Shown piece after piece: positions 32,305 through 41,444 of a stretch of 64,000 nt of DNA. Source of the DNA: Candidatus Thalassolituus haligoni (GTDB lineage: Bacteria; Pseudomonadota; Gammaproteobacteria; Pseudomonadales; Oceanobacteraceae); contig NZ_CP139482.1 of NCBI RefSeq assembly GCF_041222825.1, positions 3,408,501-3,472,500 on the forward strand, given 5' to 3'. A model generated the notes under the pieces. The model did not search any database, was not told the DNA's origin, and saw nothing but the letters and a program-made list of their open reading frames with translations. The position numbers and the translations under genes were made by a program. Positions within the stretch are counted from its first letter, which is position 1, and every line of letters starts with the position of its first letter.

Positions 32305-33597
32305 ATGATACTGACGACTGAAGATTTTCTGCTAGCTGCCAAACGCGCTGAGATCAGCGCCCTGAAACAACTGTTAGTAAGTAGTGGTCTGGTCACCAGG
32401 GTCACCGATCTGATCCATGAACTGCAACGTGAACGCGGTTTATCCAATATTTATCTGGTCTCTCACGGGCAGCGCTTCGCCAGTCAACGGCTGGATGAGT
32501 TAAACGCTACAGAACAAGCGGAGCATGTTTTTCGGGCAGCGCTGTCACTGCTGGATCTTGATGGTGACTCACCTGCTTCCGCCCGCTTGTTCAGTGCCCT
32601 GGCGTTTGTGTTGCACTGTTTGGATGAGTTGCCAGCACTGCGAGTACGGGTGAGTGAGCAGCTACTCACTGCGGCTGAAAATACCCGGCTGTTCAACCGC
32701 ATCATTTCCGGCTTGCTCAGTGTGGTGTTTGAAGCAGCCGATATTGCCAGCGACCCCGATATCACTCGCGCACTGGTCGCCATGTTCAACTTTGTTCAGG
32801 GCAAAGAATATTCTGGCCAGGAGCGGGCTTGGGGAGTGATCGGTTTTACCGCTGGCGAGTTCACCAAAAAGCAGCAGGAACGTATCAAGACCCTTCAGGA
32901 TGCCCAGCACCGTTGTTTCGATATTTTTGCCAGTTTGACCCAGGCGGTGCCCGCCGACCAATGGCGTCAGGCAGAAAGTAGTGAAGCCACCATCGAGTTG
33001 AACAAGTTACGTAACATGATTGCCCGATTCCGCCGTAGCGATACGCTACCAACGGCGATCAGCGAAGTCTGGTATGAGCTGTCAACGCACAGAATTGATC
33101 AGATGCAGACGATTGAAAAAGAGCTGGCCTCTGAACTGCTTCACCTCTGCCAGCAAAAAATTGCCCAAGCGGAAAAAGATCTGCATCTGCATCACAACCA
33201 CATCCGCGAGTTGACGGATATCGAGGAGCTGCCGTTGTCTTCGCTGTCTTCCTTGCCAAACTCGGTTAGCGAATCAGACAAACTGACAGTGACTCCCGGA
33301 TTTAATACCAAGCTGGCCAGCTCGATTTCAGAACTGGTACAGCGCCAGGCTGAGCATCTGGAACGGATGAGCGATGAACTGAGGCAGGCCCGTCAGGCCC
33401 TGGATGAGCGTAAGCTGATCGAGAAGGCCAAGGGCTTGCTGATGCAGAATCAGGGGATCAATGAGGAAGAGGCTTATCGCCAGATTCGTCAGGCAGCGAT
33501 GGATAACAAAAAGCGTATTGTCGAAGTCGCCAGTAATATCATCAGCGTCTCTGAAATGCTGCAATTAGGCAGCAGTAAAAGCGACTTGCTGGAATAA
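32305..33597 (+). CDS. nasR: Nitrate/nitrite-sensing NIT-ANTAR antiterminator (NasR-like)
   Basis: About 430 residues. The N-terminal NIT domain (about 35-290) contains the sensor motif H-E-L-Q-R-E-R-G-L-S, with the arginine pair that binds nitrate or nitrite in NasR. A coiled coil (about 330-375) leads to a C-terminal ANTAR RNA-binding domain with L-I-E-K-A-K-G-L-L-M, then A-Y-R-Q-I-R-Q-A-A-M-D. NasR binds leader RNA hairpins and prevents termination when nitrate is present. Downstream are cyanase and a nitrite channel. ATG at 32305 is chosen over a TTG two codons earlier. A leader with two ANTAR-like hexaloops lies before the channel gene. Confidence 0.9.
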   Translation: MILTTEDFLLAAKRAEISALKQLLVSSGLVTRVTDLIHELQRERGLSNIYLVSHGQRFASQRLDELNATEQAEHVFRAALSLLDLDGDSPASARLFSALAFVLHCLDELPALRVRVSEQLLTAAENTRLFNRIISGLLSVVFEAADIASDPDITRALVAMFNFVQGKEYSGQERAWGVIGFTAGEFTKKQQERIKTLQDAQHRCFDIFASLTQAVPADQWRQAESSEATIELNKLRNMIARFRRSDTLPTAISEVWYELSTHRIDQMQTIEKELASELLHLCQQKIAQAEKDLHLHHNHIRELTDIEELPLSSLSSLPNSVSESDKLTVTPGFNTKLASSISELVQRQAEHLERMSDELRQARQALDERKLIEKAKGLLMQNQGINEEEAYRQIRQAAMDNKKRIVEVASNIISVSEMLQLGSSKSDLLE

Positions 33598-33732
33598 TGT
33601 TCCAACACCAAGACTCCTTGGTTATTGTCCACTTGGTTACTCTGCTCCTCGTTACTATTCCTGACAGCCTTTAATTTTTTGGCATTATAAATGCCACTTT
33701 CCCAAACCCTCTCTAATCCCCGGAGTGCTGTA

Positions 33733-34173
33733 ATGAACAAACTGGAAATGACTGAAGCCATTATTCTGGCCAAACAGGCCAAGGCATTAAGCTGGGAAGC
33801 CATCGCTGCCTCCATGGCGATGGGGACTGTCTGGGTCACCTCGGCCTGCCTGGGTAAAAACAGCATGCCGGAAAACGCGGCCAGTAAACTATGCGACATC
33901 CTCGAACTGTCTGAAGAGGTCAAAGCGGCATTGATTGCCTACCCCACCAAAACCTGGGAACAGCAAGTGCCGCAAGATCCGCTGGTATACCGCCTGTACG
34001 AAATCGTTGGTGTTTATGGCGATACACTGAAAGAAGTGATTCAGGAGAAATTTGGCGACGGTATCATGAGTGCCATCGATTTCACTATGGATGTCGAAAA
34101 AATCGAAGACCCCAAAGGAGATCGGGTACTACTGACGATGAATGGCAAGTTCCTGCCCTACAAAGCCTGGTAA
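33733..34173 (+). CDS. cynS: Cyanase (cyanate hydratase)
   Basis: A 146-residue CynS: N-terminal helix-turn-helix-like domain (L-S-W-E-A-I-A-A-S-M), then the catalytic domain. The active-site residues expected in the family are visible in Y-R-L-Y-E-I-V-G-V-Y-G (Arg and Glu) and I-M-S-A-I-D-F (Ser). It converts cyanate and bicarbonate to ammonia and carbon dioxide. The start at 33733 has GGAG upstream. The 135-nt gap after nasR contains ACCAAG/CTTGGT (33607-33622) and GGCATT/AATGCC (33681-33695) hairpins. No CynT or CynX gene is adjacent. Confidence 0.95.
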   Translation: MNKLEMTEAIILAKQAKALSWEAIAASMAMGTVWVTSACLGKNSMPENAASKLCDILELSEEVKAALIAYPTKTWEQQVPQDPLVYRLYEIVGVYGDTLKEVIQEKFGDGIMSAIDFTMDVEKIEDPKGDRVLLTMNGKFLPYKAW

Positions 34174-34453
34174 TCTGCACGATTCAGCGGGCCTGGTGGC
34201 CCGCATTTCCGAAGCACCAGCGGCGGTTGAAACAGTGACAGCGACTGCTCGGTGCACACTGATTCAGCGATATGTTTCTCCCTGTCAGGACGCGCACTCA
34301 TTTAGAGCGTCCGAAAAGTCATAGCCCTAAAATAACTCATCAATAATTCCATGAGCAATGGTCTGATTGATCACCCATCACGTTAAAATCATAATAAACA
34401 CTTAAAAATCAATTGGTTGATAATAATGGCATATTAAATGCTTTATGATCTCC

Positions 34454-34537
34454 AGACGGTGAATCAATGGTGATTCCCGGTCTAGAAAACAACGACGTTG
34501 AGTGCTTCCCTGACTTTTGCCTGCGGATGGTGCCACG
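34454..34537 (+). promoter_or_regulatory. Candidate ANTAR-responsive RNA leader of the nitrite channel gene
   Basis: A stem of GAATC/GATTC (34461-34465, 34472-34476), extended outwards by AGACGG/CC-GTCT, presents the hexaloop AATGGT with A at position 1 and G at position 4. A second stem, TGCGG with CCACG (one mismatch), presents the hexaloop ATGGTG (34527-34532), again A1 and G4. These are the two fixed bases of ANTAR target loops. The gene for an ANTAR protein lies two genes upstream. No strong T-run terminator could be found, which weakens the call. The rest of 34174-34698 holds no gene that I can support. Confidence 0.4.
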
Positions 34538-34698
34538 TCGTGCTCTGCAGCATGTCGAAACACCTCGTTCGGACAGGTTCAAACGCCAGCGACCACTCAA
34601 TTCAGTGACCTGAGCATTCGTGTTAGCCCTTTGGCGGCATGAACCAACTATTCGGTATCGACCTTGACCCGATACCTACCGAACCAGAGGAATTTGAT

Positions 34699-35514
34699 AT
34701 GTCCTATCTCGCGCCTTCCGAGTTTGTGACCAAGATGGTCGATGCCGGTGAAGAAAAAATCTTCATGTCGACCAAAGACACCCTGATCCGTGCCTTTATG
34801 GCCGGTGCCATCTTGGGTCTGGCTGCCGTATTTGCCATTACCGTTGCCATGAAGAGTGGCTCTCCGATTCTCGGTGCCTGTCTGTTCCCGGTTGGCTTTA
34901 TCATGTTGTACCTGATGAAATTTGACCTGTTGACCGGTGTGTTCACGCTGGTGCCACTGGCACTGATCGACAAGCGTCCAGGCTGTAACATGCCGCAACT
35001 GCTGCGCAACTGGGGCTTGGTGTTTATTGGTAACTTCGCTGGTGCTCTGATGACAGCCTTTATGGTGTCTTTCATCCTGACTTATGGCTACAACACCGAC
35101 GGTGGTGCCATTGCCGAGAAAGTGAGCCACATCGGTGAATCCCGCACCGTGGGTTATGCTGCCCACGGTCTTGATGGTTGGCTAACCATTTTCATTCGCG
35201 GCATGTTGTGCAACTGGATGGTGTCTATGGGCGTGGTGGGCGCCATGATCTCCACCTCGGCTACCGGCAAAATGGCGGCTATGTGGATGCCGGTTATGCT
35301 GTTCTTCTTTATGGGTTTTGAACACTCCATTGTGAACATGTTTCTGTTCCCGTTCTCTATGATCATGGGAGGTGACTTTACCTTTATGCAGTACCTGATC
35401 TGGAACGAACTACCAACGGCACTGGGCAACTTGTTTGGTGGCTTCCTGCTGGTTGGTCTGCCGCTGTACTTCACTCACGTACGCACCGGTGCCAAGCGCC
35501 AACTGGGTTCTTGA
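34699..35514 (+). CDS. Formate/nitrite transporter family channel (NirC/FocA type)
   Basis: A 271-residue FNT-family protein with six membrane helices. The family pattern S-x-K-D-T-L-I-R-A-F-M-A-G near residues 24-36 (first helix), L-M-K-F-D-L-L-T-G-V-F (second), and N-W-x-V-S-M-G-V and F-E-H-S-I-V-N-M-F (later, with the pore histidine) are all present. Beside NasR and cyanase it probably moves nitrite. The start at 34699 is supported by GAGG 8 nt upstream; an ATG at 34639 would add 20 residues. A perfect terminator follows. Confidence 0.9.
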   Translation: MSYLAPSEFVTKMVDAGEEKIFMSTKDTLIRAFMAGAILGLAAVFAITVAMKSGSPILGACLFPVGFIMLYLMKFDLLTGVFTLVPLALIDKRPGCNMPQLLRNWGLVFIGNFAGALMTAFMVSFILTYGYNTDGGAIAEKVSHIGESRTVGYAAHGLDGWLTIFIRGMLCNWMVSMGVVGAMISTSATGKMAAMWMPVMLFFFMGFEHSIVNMFLFPFSMIMGGDFTFMQYLIWNELPTALGNLFGGFLLVGLPLYFTHVRTGAKRQLGS

Positions 35515-35541
35515 TCCCTTCCCATGATGCAAGATAGAAGA

Positions 35542-35565
35542 GAGGGCCGTTGGCCCTCTTTTTTT
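35542..35565 (+). terminator. Rho-independent terminator of the nitrite channel gene
   Basis: GAGGGCC and GGCCCTC pair around GTT and are followed by seven T residues. Confidence 0.92.
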
Positions 35566-35591
35566 GACTAACAGATGTCAGGAAATCATGC

Positions 35592-37325
35592 ATGACCCAA
35601 CGCCTCTGTATTGCCGCAGGCCAATATTCTGACAAGGGCATTAAAGCCAAAAACCAGGACTACCTGGGTCTGGTCAGCCCCACTCCGCCCCAGCTTATTC
35701 TCAAGGGCATCACAGCGGCGATTGCGGATGGTATCAGTAGTAGCGACGTCAGCCATATTGCCAGTGAAACCGCCATTAACAGTCTGCTGGAAGATTATTA
35801 CTGCACCTCGGAAACCTGGACCGTGCAACACTCCGGTGAGCAGGTCATGCGGGCGATTAACGGCTGGCTCTATTCGCAAACCCGGCGCAGTGAATTCCGC
35901 TTTGATATCAACAGGGGGTATGTCTGCACACTCAGCGCACTGATTCTGCGCGGCCATAACGCCCATATTTTTCACGTCGGTGACAGCCGTATATACCGGC
36001 TGCGAGACCAGGCGCTGGAACAGCTCACCAGCGATCACCGACTCTGGGAATCTGCCGAAAAGAGTTATCTGGCCCGCGCCATGGGCATGGCTGAAAGCGT
36101 GGAGGTTGAATATCGCCATACCAGCCTGCAAGCCGAGGATGTGTTTATCCTTACCACCGATGGTATCTATGAATACGTAACACCGGAATATCTGCGTGAA
36201 ACCATTCGCCAGCATGCTGATGATCTGGATAACGCTGCCGAGCAGATCGCCCGGCATGCACTGGATAACGGCAGTGACGACAACCTGAGTATCCAGCTGA
36301 TCCGCATGACTGCCGTCCCCGACAGCAGCCAGACATCGCTACTGCCCGACGTGACCCGGCTGCCACTGCCTCCGGCGCTGGAGCCAGGCATGACGTTTGA
36401 TGGCTACGAGATCATACGTAACCTGCATACCACCAGCCGCAGCCATGTATTTTTGGCCCGTGATCTGCCAAGCAACGAAAAAGTCGTACTCAAGCTGCCG
36501 TCTGTCGAGCAGCAACACAATGAGGACTATCTCGAACGTCTGATGATGGAAGAGTGGATTGGTCGGCGCATCCAGAATGCCCACGTTATCCAGCCATGGA
36601 TACCGGACAGACCTCGCCAATATCTTTATACCGTCAGCGAATACTTTGAAGGCCGCACCTTGGCGCAATGGCTAAGGGACAATCCCAAACCGACACTGGA
36701 GCAGGTACGCGTCATCATCGATCAGGTTGCCCGTGGTCTGCGTGCTTTTCATCGACTGGAAATGCTGCATCAGGATCTCAAGCCAGATAACCTGATGATT
36801 GACGATGAAGGGCGATTAAAAATCATTGATTTTGGCTCCACCAGCGTGCGTGGACTGGCAGAAATCGGACTCGACAATAGCAACGAATTGCCCGGTACAG
36901 CGCTGTATATGGCACCGGAATATTTTCTTGGTCAGGGAGGCCAGCCACAGTCTGACCAGTTTTCGCTGGGGGTACTGGCCTACCATTTACTAAGCGGTAA
37001 ATTCCCTTATGGCGTGGAAGTGGCACGCTGCAAATCAGTGTCTGCCCAGCGGCGGCTGCAATACCGCAGTATTCTGGTGGATGAGGAGTCTGAAGTGCCT
37101 GCCTGGGTCGATGACGCTATCCAGAAAGCAACCCGTATTGATCCGTACAAGCGCTACGACGATATGTTCGAGTTTGTGCACGACCTGCACACACCGAATC
37201 AGGATTTTTTACGCAAGGCTCGCCCACCGCTGATGGAGCGTAACCCGGTGGCTTTCTGGCAAGGCGCTGCCATCATCGAGCTGGTCGTACTGTTGATTCT
37301 GGCCTATCAGCTGGTTGTTGGCTAA
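35592..37325 (+). CDS. Bifunctional PP2C-type phosphatase / Ser-Thr protein kinase
   Basis: A 577-residue fusion. Residues about 5-240 are a PP2C phosphatase: A-D-G-I-S-S-S, then H-V-G-D-S-R-I-Y, T-T-D-G-I-Y-E-Y and D-D-N-L-S-I-Q supply the metal aspartates. Residues about 262-530 are a Hanks kinase: V-V-L-K-L-P with the ATP lysine, H-Q-D-L-K-P-D-N-L-M (HQD instead of the usual HRD) and I-D-F-G-S-T (DFG). The glycine loop is degenerate. A membrane helix ends the protein (about 555-575). Proteins of this layout occur next to nitrate/nitrite assimilation genes in gammaproteobacteria. It begins 27 nt after the terminator of the nitrite channel, so it may have its own promoter or depend on read-through. 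Confidence 0.9.
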   Translation: MTQRLCIAAGQYSDKGIKAKNQDYLGLVSPTPPQLILKGITAAIADGISSSDVSHIASETAINSLLEDYYCTSETWTVQHSGEQVMRAINGWLYSQTRRSEFRFDINRGYVCTLSALILRGHNAHIFHVGDSRIYRLRDQALEQLTSDHRLWESAEKSYLARAMGMAESVEVEYRHTSLQAEDVFILTTDGIYEYVTPEYLRETIRQHADDLDNAAEQIARHALDNGSDDNLSIQLIRMTAVPDSSQTSLLPDVTRLPLPPALEPGMTFDGYEIIRNLHTTSRSHVFLARDLPSNEKVVLKLPSVEQQHNEDYLERLMMEEWIGRRIQNAHVIQPWIPDRPRQYLYTVSEYFEGRTLAQWLRDNPKPTLEQVRVIIDQVARGLRAFHRLEMLHQDLKPDNLMIDDEGRLKIIDFGSTSVRGLAEIGLDNSNELPGTALYMAPEYFLGQGGQPQSDQFSLGVLAYHLLSGKFPYGVEVARCKSVSAQRRLQYRSILVDEESEVPAWVDDAIQKATRIDPYKRYDDMFEFVHDLHTPNQDFLRKARPPLMERNPVAFWQGAAIIELVVLLILAYQLVVG

Positions 37326-37332
37326 CAGGACG

Positions 37333-38364
37333 CTAGCGACCGCTCAGAAGCAGGCGGTCATCCGTCACTTGCAGTTTCAGATCAAACAGATTGGCAATCA
37401 ACGCCAGCGTTGTCTGCACATCGGTTTGACTGTAGCGCCCGGAAAAAACCTGGCGGGTATCCACCTGGTCGAGCACAATCTCACGCGCAGTGTACTGCTG
37501 CAAATGGGCAATCAGCTCAGACAATGGCTCTTCACTGACTTCACGCCAGCCACTGCGCCATTCCGCAGCGTCCGCATCACGAAACATGGAAAGTGTTCCT
37601 TCCGCCAGTCGCAACCCATCTCCGGCCAATAACTGCAAGGTTGTACCGGCGGCCGTGACTTCAACAATACCGTGCTCGACCACCACCACCAGATGGTCAC
37701 CGCTACGATCAACATTAAAGGCTGTACCCACCACTCGGATTTGCCCGAGATCGGTATCCACAATAAAAGGGCGCTGTTTGTCTTTGCTGACCGAGAAGTA
37801 GGCTTCACCTTTATTCAGAGCAACATAACGCTGCGACTCACTCAGAGTCACCTGCACGCGGCTATCCGCATTCAGCACCACTCGAGAGCCATCTTCCAGC
37901 ATCATGTCCTGCCGCTCTGCCCGTTCAGTCGCGTAACTGAGGGTTTTGCTGGTCGCAGGTTGAGATAAAACAACATAGCCGATAGCTGGTGGTAACAGCA
38001 GTATCACCAGCATCAAGGGCGCCAACAGCGGCTGCAAGGACTCATGGCTGAACCATGCCCGAATCTGATCCAGCAGGCTTGTTGATGCCGACGGTTCAAC
38101 CCGGTCAGTATCACCAGCAACGGGGGGCACTGAAGGATGACTGGCAGGAGGCCCTTCTGTGGCAGAGCGCTGTAGCACCGCAATAGCAAGCGCCTCGTTA
38201 TCACCAAAATAACGGGCAATGTATTCCGCCGCCGCTCTATGTTCATGGCGTTGTTCAAGCCAGCTCTGATAGCTCTGCAGCTGCTCTGGCGTCAGCTCTT
38301 CCATGCGATCATACCAATCGGTAGCCGCCTCCAGCACATCATCAGAAAACATCAGTTTATTCAT
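37333..38364 (-). CDS. fecR: FecR-family anti-sigma/sigma regulator
   Basis: A 343-residue FecR protein: an N-terminal DUF4880 segment (A-T-D-W-Y-D-R-M-E-E-L-T-P-E-Q, about 11-50), one membrane helix (about 115-135), the periplasmic FecR domain (Y-A-T-E-R-A-E-R-Q-D-M-M-L-E-D-G-S-R-V-V-L-N) and a C-terminal secretin/TonB-short-N-like segment (F-S-G-R-Y-S-Q-T-D-V). It would pass a signal from an outer-membrane TonB receptor to the sigma factor encoded just upstream. No receptor gene follows; the next gene is convergent. Confidence 0.9.
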   Translation of the reverse strand: MNKLMFSDDVLEAATDWYDRMEELTPEQLQSYQSWLEQRHEHRAAAEYIARYFGDNEALAIAVLQRSATEGPPASHPSVPPVAGDTDRVEPSASTSLLDQIRAWFSHESLQPLLAPLMLVILLLPPAIGYVVLSQPATSKTLSYATERAERQDMMLEDGSRVVLNADSRVQVTLSESQRYVALNKGEAYFSVSKDKQRPFIVDTDLGQIRVVGTAFNVDRSGDHLVVVVEHGIVEVTAAGTTLQLLAGDGLRLAEGTLSMFRDADAAEWRSGWREVSEEPLSELIAHLQQYTAREIVLDQVDTRQVFSGRYSQTDVQTTLALIANLFDLKLQVTDDRLLLSGR

Positions 38365-38455
38365 AAATCGCCTGCGAATGCGGTCAGGTCATGCCAGATA
38401 TCCATTGGCCACCTCCCGCTGATTGTCGTGATTCCGATACGATCCAACACAGTGT

Positions 38456-39031
38456 TCAATGTGTATACCCTGCACCCGCCATCGCTTTGGCAATATCCAT
38501 CATTGCGCGGGTGATGTGTTTTTTAACGGCTTCATCGGCAAGACCCAGCTGACAAGCAATCTGCTCACGAGACAAGCCCTCAACCCGTCGCAGGATAAAC
38601 ACCTGGCGACGTAGTTCTGGCATGGCAGCAACAACCTTGCTTAATAACTCCAGCTTTTGCCGGTCAATATGTTCATCTTCCATACAGATACCGACAGCTT
38701 CCGGCAAGGATTCAAGCAGCTCGGGCTGCCGCTTGCCAGCTCGCCAATAGTCCACCACCACCGAACGTGCGACCCGCAGGGCGTAAGCCACAGGACTGCT
38801 GATACGCTCATGATTGGTGGGCCGAAGTGAACGCAGCAAGGTATCTTGCAGCAAGTCATCCACTTCCTGAGGGTTGTTCACCTGACTGGCGATGTAACGT
38901 CGCAAACGGGGAATATCCTGGGTCAACTGGTGTTCGTAAGGCGCACCTTTGTCGTCATCGCCGGGTAACGAAGAAGCTGGATTTTTGTCGCAAGCTAGGC
39001 GGGCTGTAAATGCCTGGCTGGTCAGTTTCAT
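38456..39031 (-). CDS. fecI: ECF sigma factor, FecI type
   Basis: A 191-residue sigma-70-like factor. Region 2 is R-R-Y-I-A-S-Q-V-N-N-P-Q-E-V-D-D-L-L-Q-D; region 4 is L-R-R-Q-V-F-I-L-R-R-V-E-G-L-S-R-E-Q-I-A. The downstream fecR gene, 91 nt away on the same strand, makes the iron-siderophore class most likely. The first about 30 residues are unusual for the family, so the true start may be further in. Confidence 0.9.
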   Translation of the reverse strand: MKLTSQAFTARLACDKNPASSLPGDDDKGAPYEHQLTQDIPRLRRYIASQVNNPQEVDDLLQDTLLRSLRPTNHERISSPVAYALRVARSVVVDYWRAGKRQPELLESLPEAVGICMEDEHIDRQKLELLSKVVAAMPELRRQVFILRRVEGLSREQIACQLGLADEAVKKHITRAMMDIAKAMAGAGYTH

Positions 39032-39213
39032 GGCCTATCCCGAAAAAAGACGAAGGTTTCGCCATCAGACCACGCATTCATGTCATTTTTATTAATGGTA
39101 GCCAAACATCACGCCATCAACGTCAAACTAAACGCGGGCACTGGATCTGGGGCCAAATTCAGCCTCTCTTATCAAGAAGACGTTGAGTCATCCCAAAAGG
39201 GGACAATCATTCC

Positions 39214-40404
39214 TTATTGTTTTTTGCGCCGTCGCTTCAGATCTTTGGATGCCATGGCATAACCGCCATCGGCAGCATCCAGAAAATGCACATGGTGCTG
39301 GTAATAATCAAACACCAGACAAGTCAGCAACGCCGCTCGTGACGCATGGATGCCAAAAACCAACAGCCGTTGTTGCTCGAGCGCCTCTAATTGCTGTTCC
39401 AGCTGCATACGCTGGTCTGCAGTGCCTGCCAGTACCAGCCGTAAACCATCATCACATTTGCGGTAGTCGGTATTCGCCAGCAGGCGTTTGCGATAGCCAG
39501 TCCAATGACTTGTGCCAGACAGCCGCATCAGATATCGACCGGCCGATACCCGTCCAAAGGTACGGACGACATAATGCAGCCGTTTCCAAAAGCCATCCTC
39601 GTGACAGCGAATGCGGGTTTCAGTCATCAGCGATGCCGGAGAGGTTATCAGTCGTAGTGAGTCTGAACGCAGAGGGTGATGCAGGCTGTCATCACCATAG
39701 ATAGAAAAAATACAGCGAGCGGCCTGGGCCAGTACCTCGGCGCGCCCCCTGGCATCTGATGCACAAGCCTCGACCATAATGGCCACTGTTTCTTCCGCCG
39801 GGCTGGGCACTTCCTGCCAACGACACTCAAAGCCACCAAAGTTCGCGACGGCCGGAATTCTCTGGCTATCCAGCAGCCAGGGACTGCCTTCCTGTTTGAT
39901 CCACTGTTCTGCCAGCGCCAGACCGCCGCCAGTAAACATGGCTTGCTGAAAATGACGGTGAGGCTGGTAACGAGCGACCTGCACCGGCGCACCGGCCTCG
40001 ATCAACGACAGGGACGTCACCATGCCAATACGCAATTGCAGATCAAACTCACGGGTCGCCAACTGCTGGCTGGCCACCATTGCCCTGGCAACCGCATCGC
40101 GACAATCCGGTGGAATACACAAAGTCGCGCCATCACCGCCAAAGACAAACGGCACCTGCAACGGCGCTACGGCATTGATCATGGCAACTATACAGGCGGC
40201 GCTGACGCTGTTGACGTCACGGTAACGCCCATTCTCAATCGCTCTGGTAGAACCTCGAATATCGGCGACCACCACCCACCAGTCTTGCGGTAGCGGTGAA
40301 TAATTGTCGGTGTACGAAAACGACGAAAACTCCCGAAATGGGAGTATTCGCTCATACCAGTGTGGATTGCTACAAGCAGCGGTTCCCAAACCTTGTTTCG
40401 ACAT
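39214..40404 (-). CDS. DUF3095 family protein (adenylate-cyclase-like fold)
   Basis: About 396 residues. The N-terminal half resembles a class III nucleotidyl cyclase: V-V-V-A-D-I-R-G-S-T-R-A-I near residues 45-57, and F-V-F-G-G-D-G-A-T near 87-95. The C-terminal half is specific to DUF3095. The aspartates of the first strand are kept, but activity has not been shown for the family as far as I know. GGAG lies 11 nt before the ATG at 40404; a longer reading to 40488 would overlap doxX. It is the last gene of the sigma/anti-sigma/DoxX operon. Confidence 0.75.
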   Translation of the reverse strand: MSKQGLGTAACSNPHWYERILPFREFSSFSYTDNYSPLPQDWWVVVADIRGSTRAIENGRYRDVNSVSAACIVAMINAVAPLQVPFVFGGDGATLCIPPDCRDAVARAMVASQQLATREFDLQLRIGMVTSLSLIEAGAPVQVARYQPHRHFQQAMFTGGGLALAEQWIKQEGSPWLLDSQRIPAVANFGGFECRWQEVPSPAEETVAIMVEACASDARGRAEVLAQAARCIFSIYGDDSLHHPLRSDSLRLITSPASLMTETRIRCHEDGFWKRLHYVVRTFGRVSAGRYLMRLSGTSHWTGYRKRLLANTDYRKCDDGLRLVLAGTADQRMQLEQQLEALEQQRLLVFGIHASRAALLTCLVFDYYQHHVHFLDAADGGYAMASKDLKRRRKKQ

Positions 40405-40471
40405 AAGGCTGTCAGCTCCGCTGCATAAAATGTCCGGAAGGTTTTTGTTTTCTGCTCGAACCCGCGTCAGC

Positions 40472-41080
40472 CTAGCGCAGCAGCCCATGATGACGAGCCA
40501 GCCAGTAATCCAGACTCAGATATCGACCACCACCAGTGAAAAACAGGCTCAACAGCATCAGGAAATAGGTCGCGGCAAATTCAATACCGTTGTTCAATAT
40601 CACAAAGGAACCGCGCCCCGTCAGCCAGTCATAGTGGCCATGTTCTTGCAGAATACTGCGGGCAGCTTCCAGCCGTTCTGCCGAGTCGGCAACACGATCG
40701 TTCGCCAGCCAGCTGGAAGCATCGGCAATCGCCAACCAGCCATTTTCCCAGTGCACCGACAAGGCAGCAATCATCATGATAAACATCAAGGGTATGGATA
40801 CCCAGCGTACGGCAAATCCGAAAATCAGCAACCAGGCCCCGAAAAACTCGGTTCCTGCTGCCAGCGCCGCCATCAATTCTGGCATCGGCAAGCCGAGGCC
40901 CCAAGCGGGGTTGCCAAACCAGGCCACGGTATCGTCAAACGCCATCAGCTTATTCCATCCGGCCTGCATCAGTACCGGAGCGAGATAGAGACGCATCAAC
41001 AAGGGCGCCAGACCATCCAGAGGCTGGACAGATCGCAGTACCTGGTCAGCCGGACGGTAGAGAGAGGCAAGAAGGCTCAT
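40472..41080 (-). CDS. DoxX-family membrane protein
   Basis: A 202-residue four-helix DoxX protein. The first helix carries L-M-R-L-Y-L-A-P-V-L-M-Q-A-G-W-N-K, the hallmark of the family, then F-F-G-A-W-L-L-I-F-G-F-A-V-R and I-P-L-M-F-I-M-M-I-A-A. A loop of about 55 residues (W-E-N-G-W-L to the R-G-S-F region) separates helices 3 and 4, longer than usual. It lies in an operon with an ECF sigma factor and a DUF3095 protein. Role unknown; some DoxX proteins take part in redox or sulfur stress. Confidence 0.85.
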   Translation of the reverse strand: MSLLASLYRPADQVLRSVQPLDGLAPLLMRLYLAPVLMQAGWNKLMAFDDTVAWFGNPAWGLGLPMPELMAALAAGTEFFGAWLLIFGFAVRWVSIPLMFIMMIAALSVHWENGWLAIADASSWLANDRVADSAERLEAARSILQEHGHYDWLTGRGSFVILNNGIEFAATYFLMLLSLFFTGGGRYLSLDYWLARHHGLLR

Positions 41081-41213
41081 GAATATTCCTGTCTGGTGAG
41101 TAGAGAACGGGACGGAGAACAACTCCGCTGTACTTTCCAATCAGTCGCTAGTCGATCCGGTTTCTTACAAAATCATTGATCAGGCCTTTTGCAAGGTGTG
41201 TTTACAGCATCGG

Positions 41214-41444
41214 TCACAAGGAAGTATCGTCAGAAGATCCCTTGGTATCAGACTTTTTGTTCTTCGGCTCGTCATCCTGAGCGAAGGAGTGCATTAGCCC
41301 TCGCAATGTCTGCATTTGCAGGCCAAAGTTTTTACAGCCTGAACAGATCAGCGTATGAATTTTTAATTCAGCGGATTCGGCCAGTGTCAATTTACGCTCC
41401 TGCGCTTCCGACATCAGTCGCGTCGCTTCACGACAATTCATCAT
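41214..41444 (-). CDS. Short zinc-finger anti-sigma factor-like protein
   Basis: A 76-residue soluble protein. It begins M-M-N-C-R-E-A-T-R-L-M-S-E-A-Q-E-R-K-L and has H-T-L-I-C-S-G-C-K-N-F near residues 30-40, so the pattern C-x(n)-H-x3-C-x2-C of zinc-binding anti-sigma factors is complete. There is no membrane helix. Its start overlaps the sigma factor stop by 4 nt. It probably binds that sigma factor and releases it under redox or metal stress; this is inference from the family. Confidence 0.8.
   Translation of the reverse strand: MMNCREATRLMSEAQERKLTLAESAELKIHTLICSGCKNFGLQMQTLRGLMHSFAQDDEPKNKKSDTKGSSDDTSL

Noticed and set aside
33607..33695. Hairpins before cynS as a NasR target
   Set aside because: Their loops (ACTC and ATA) are not A1/G4 hexaloops and no terminator follows, so no claim is made.
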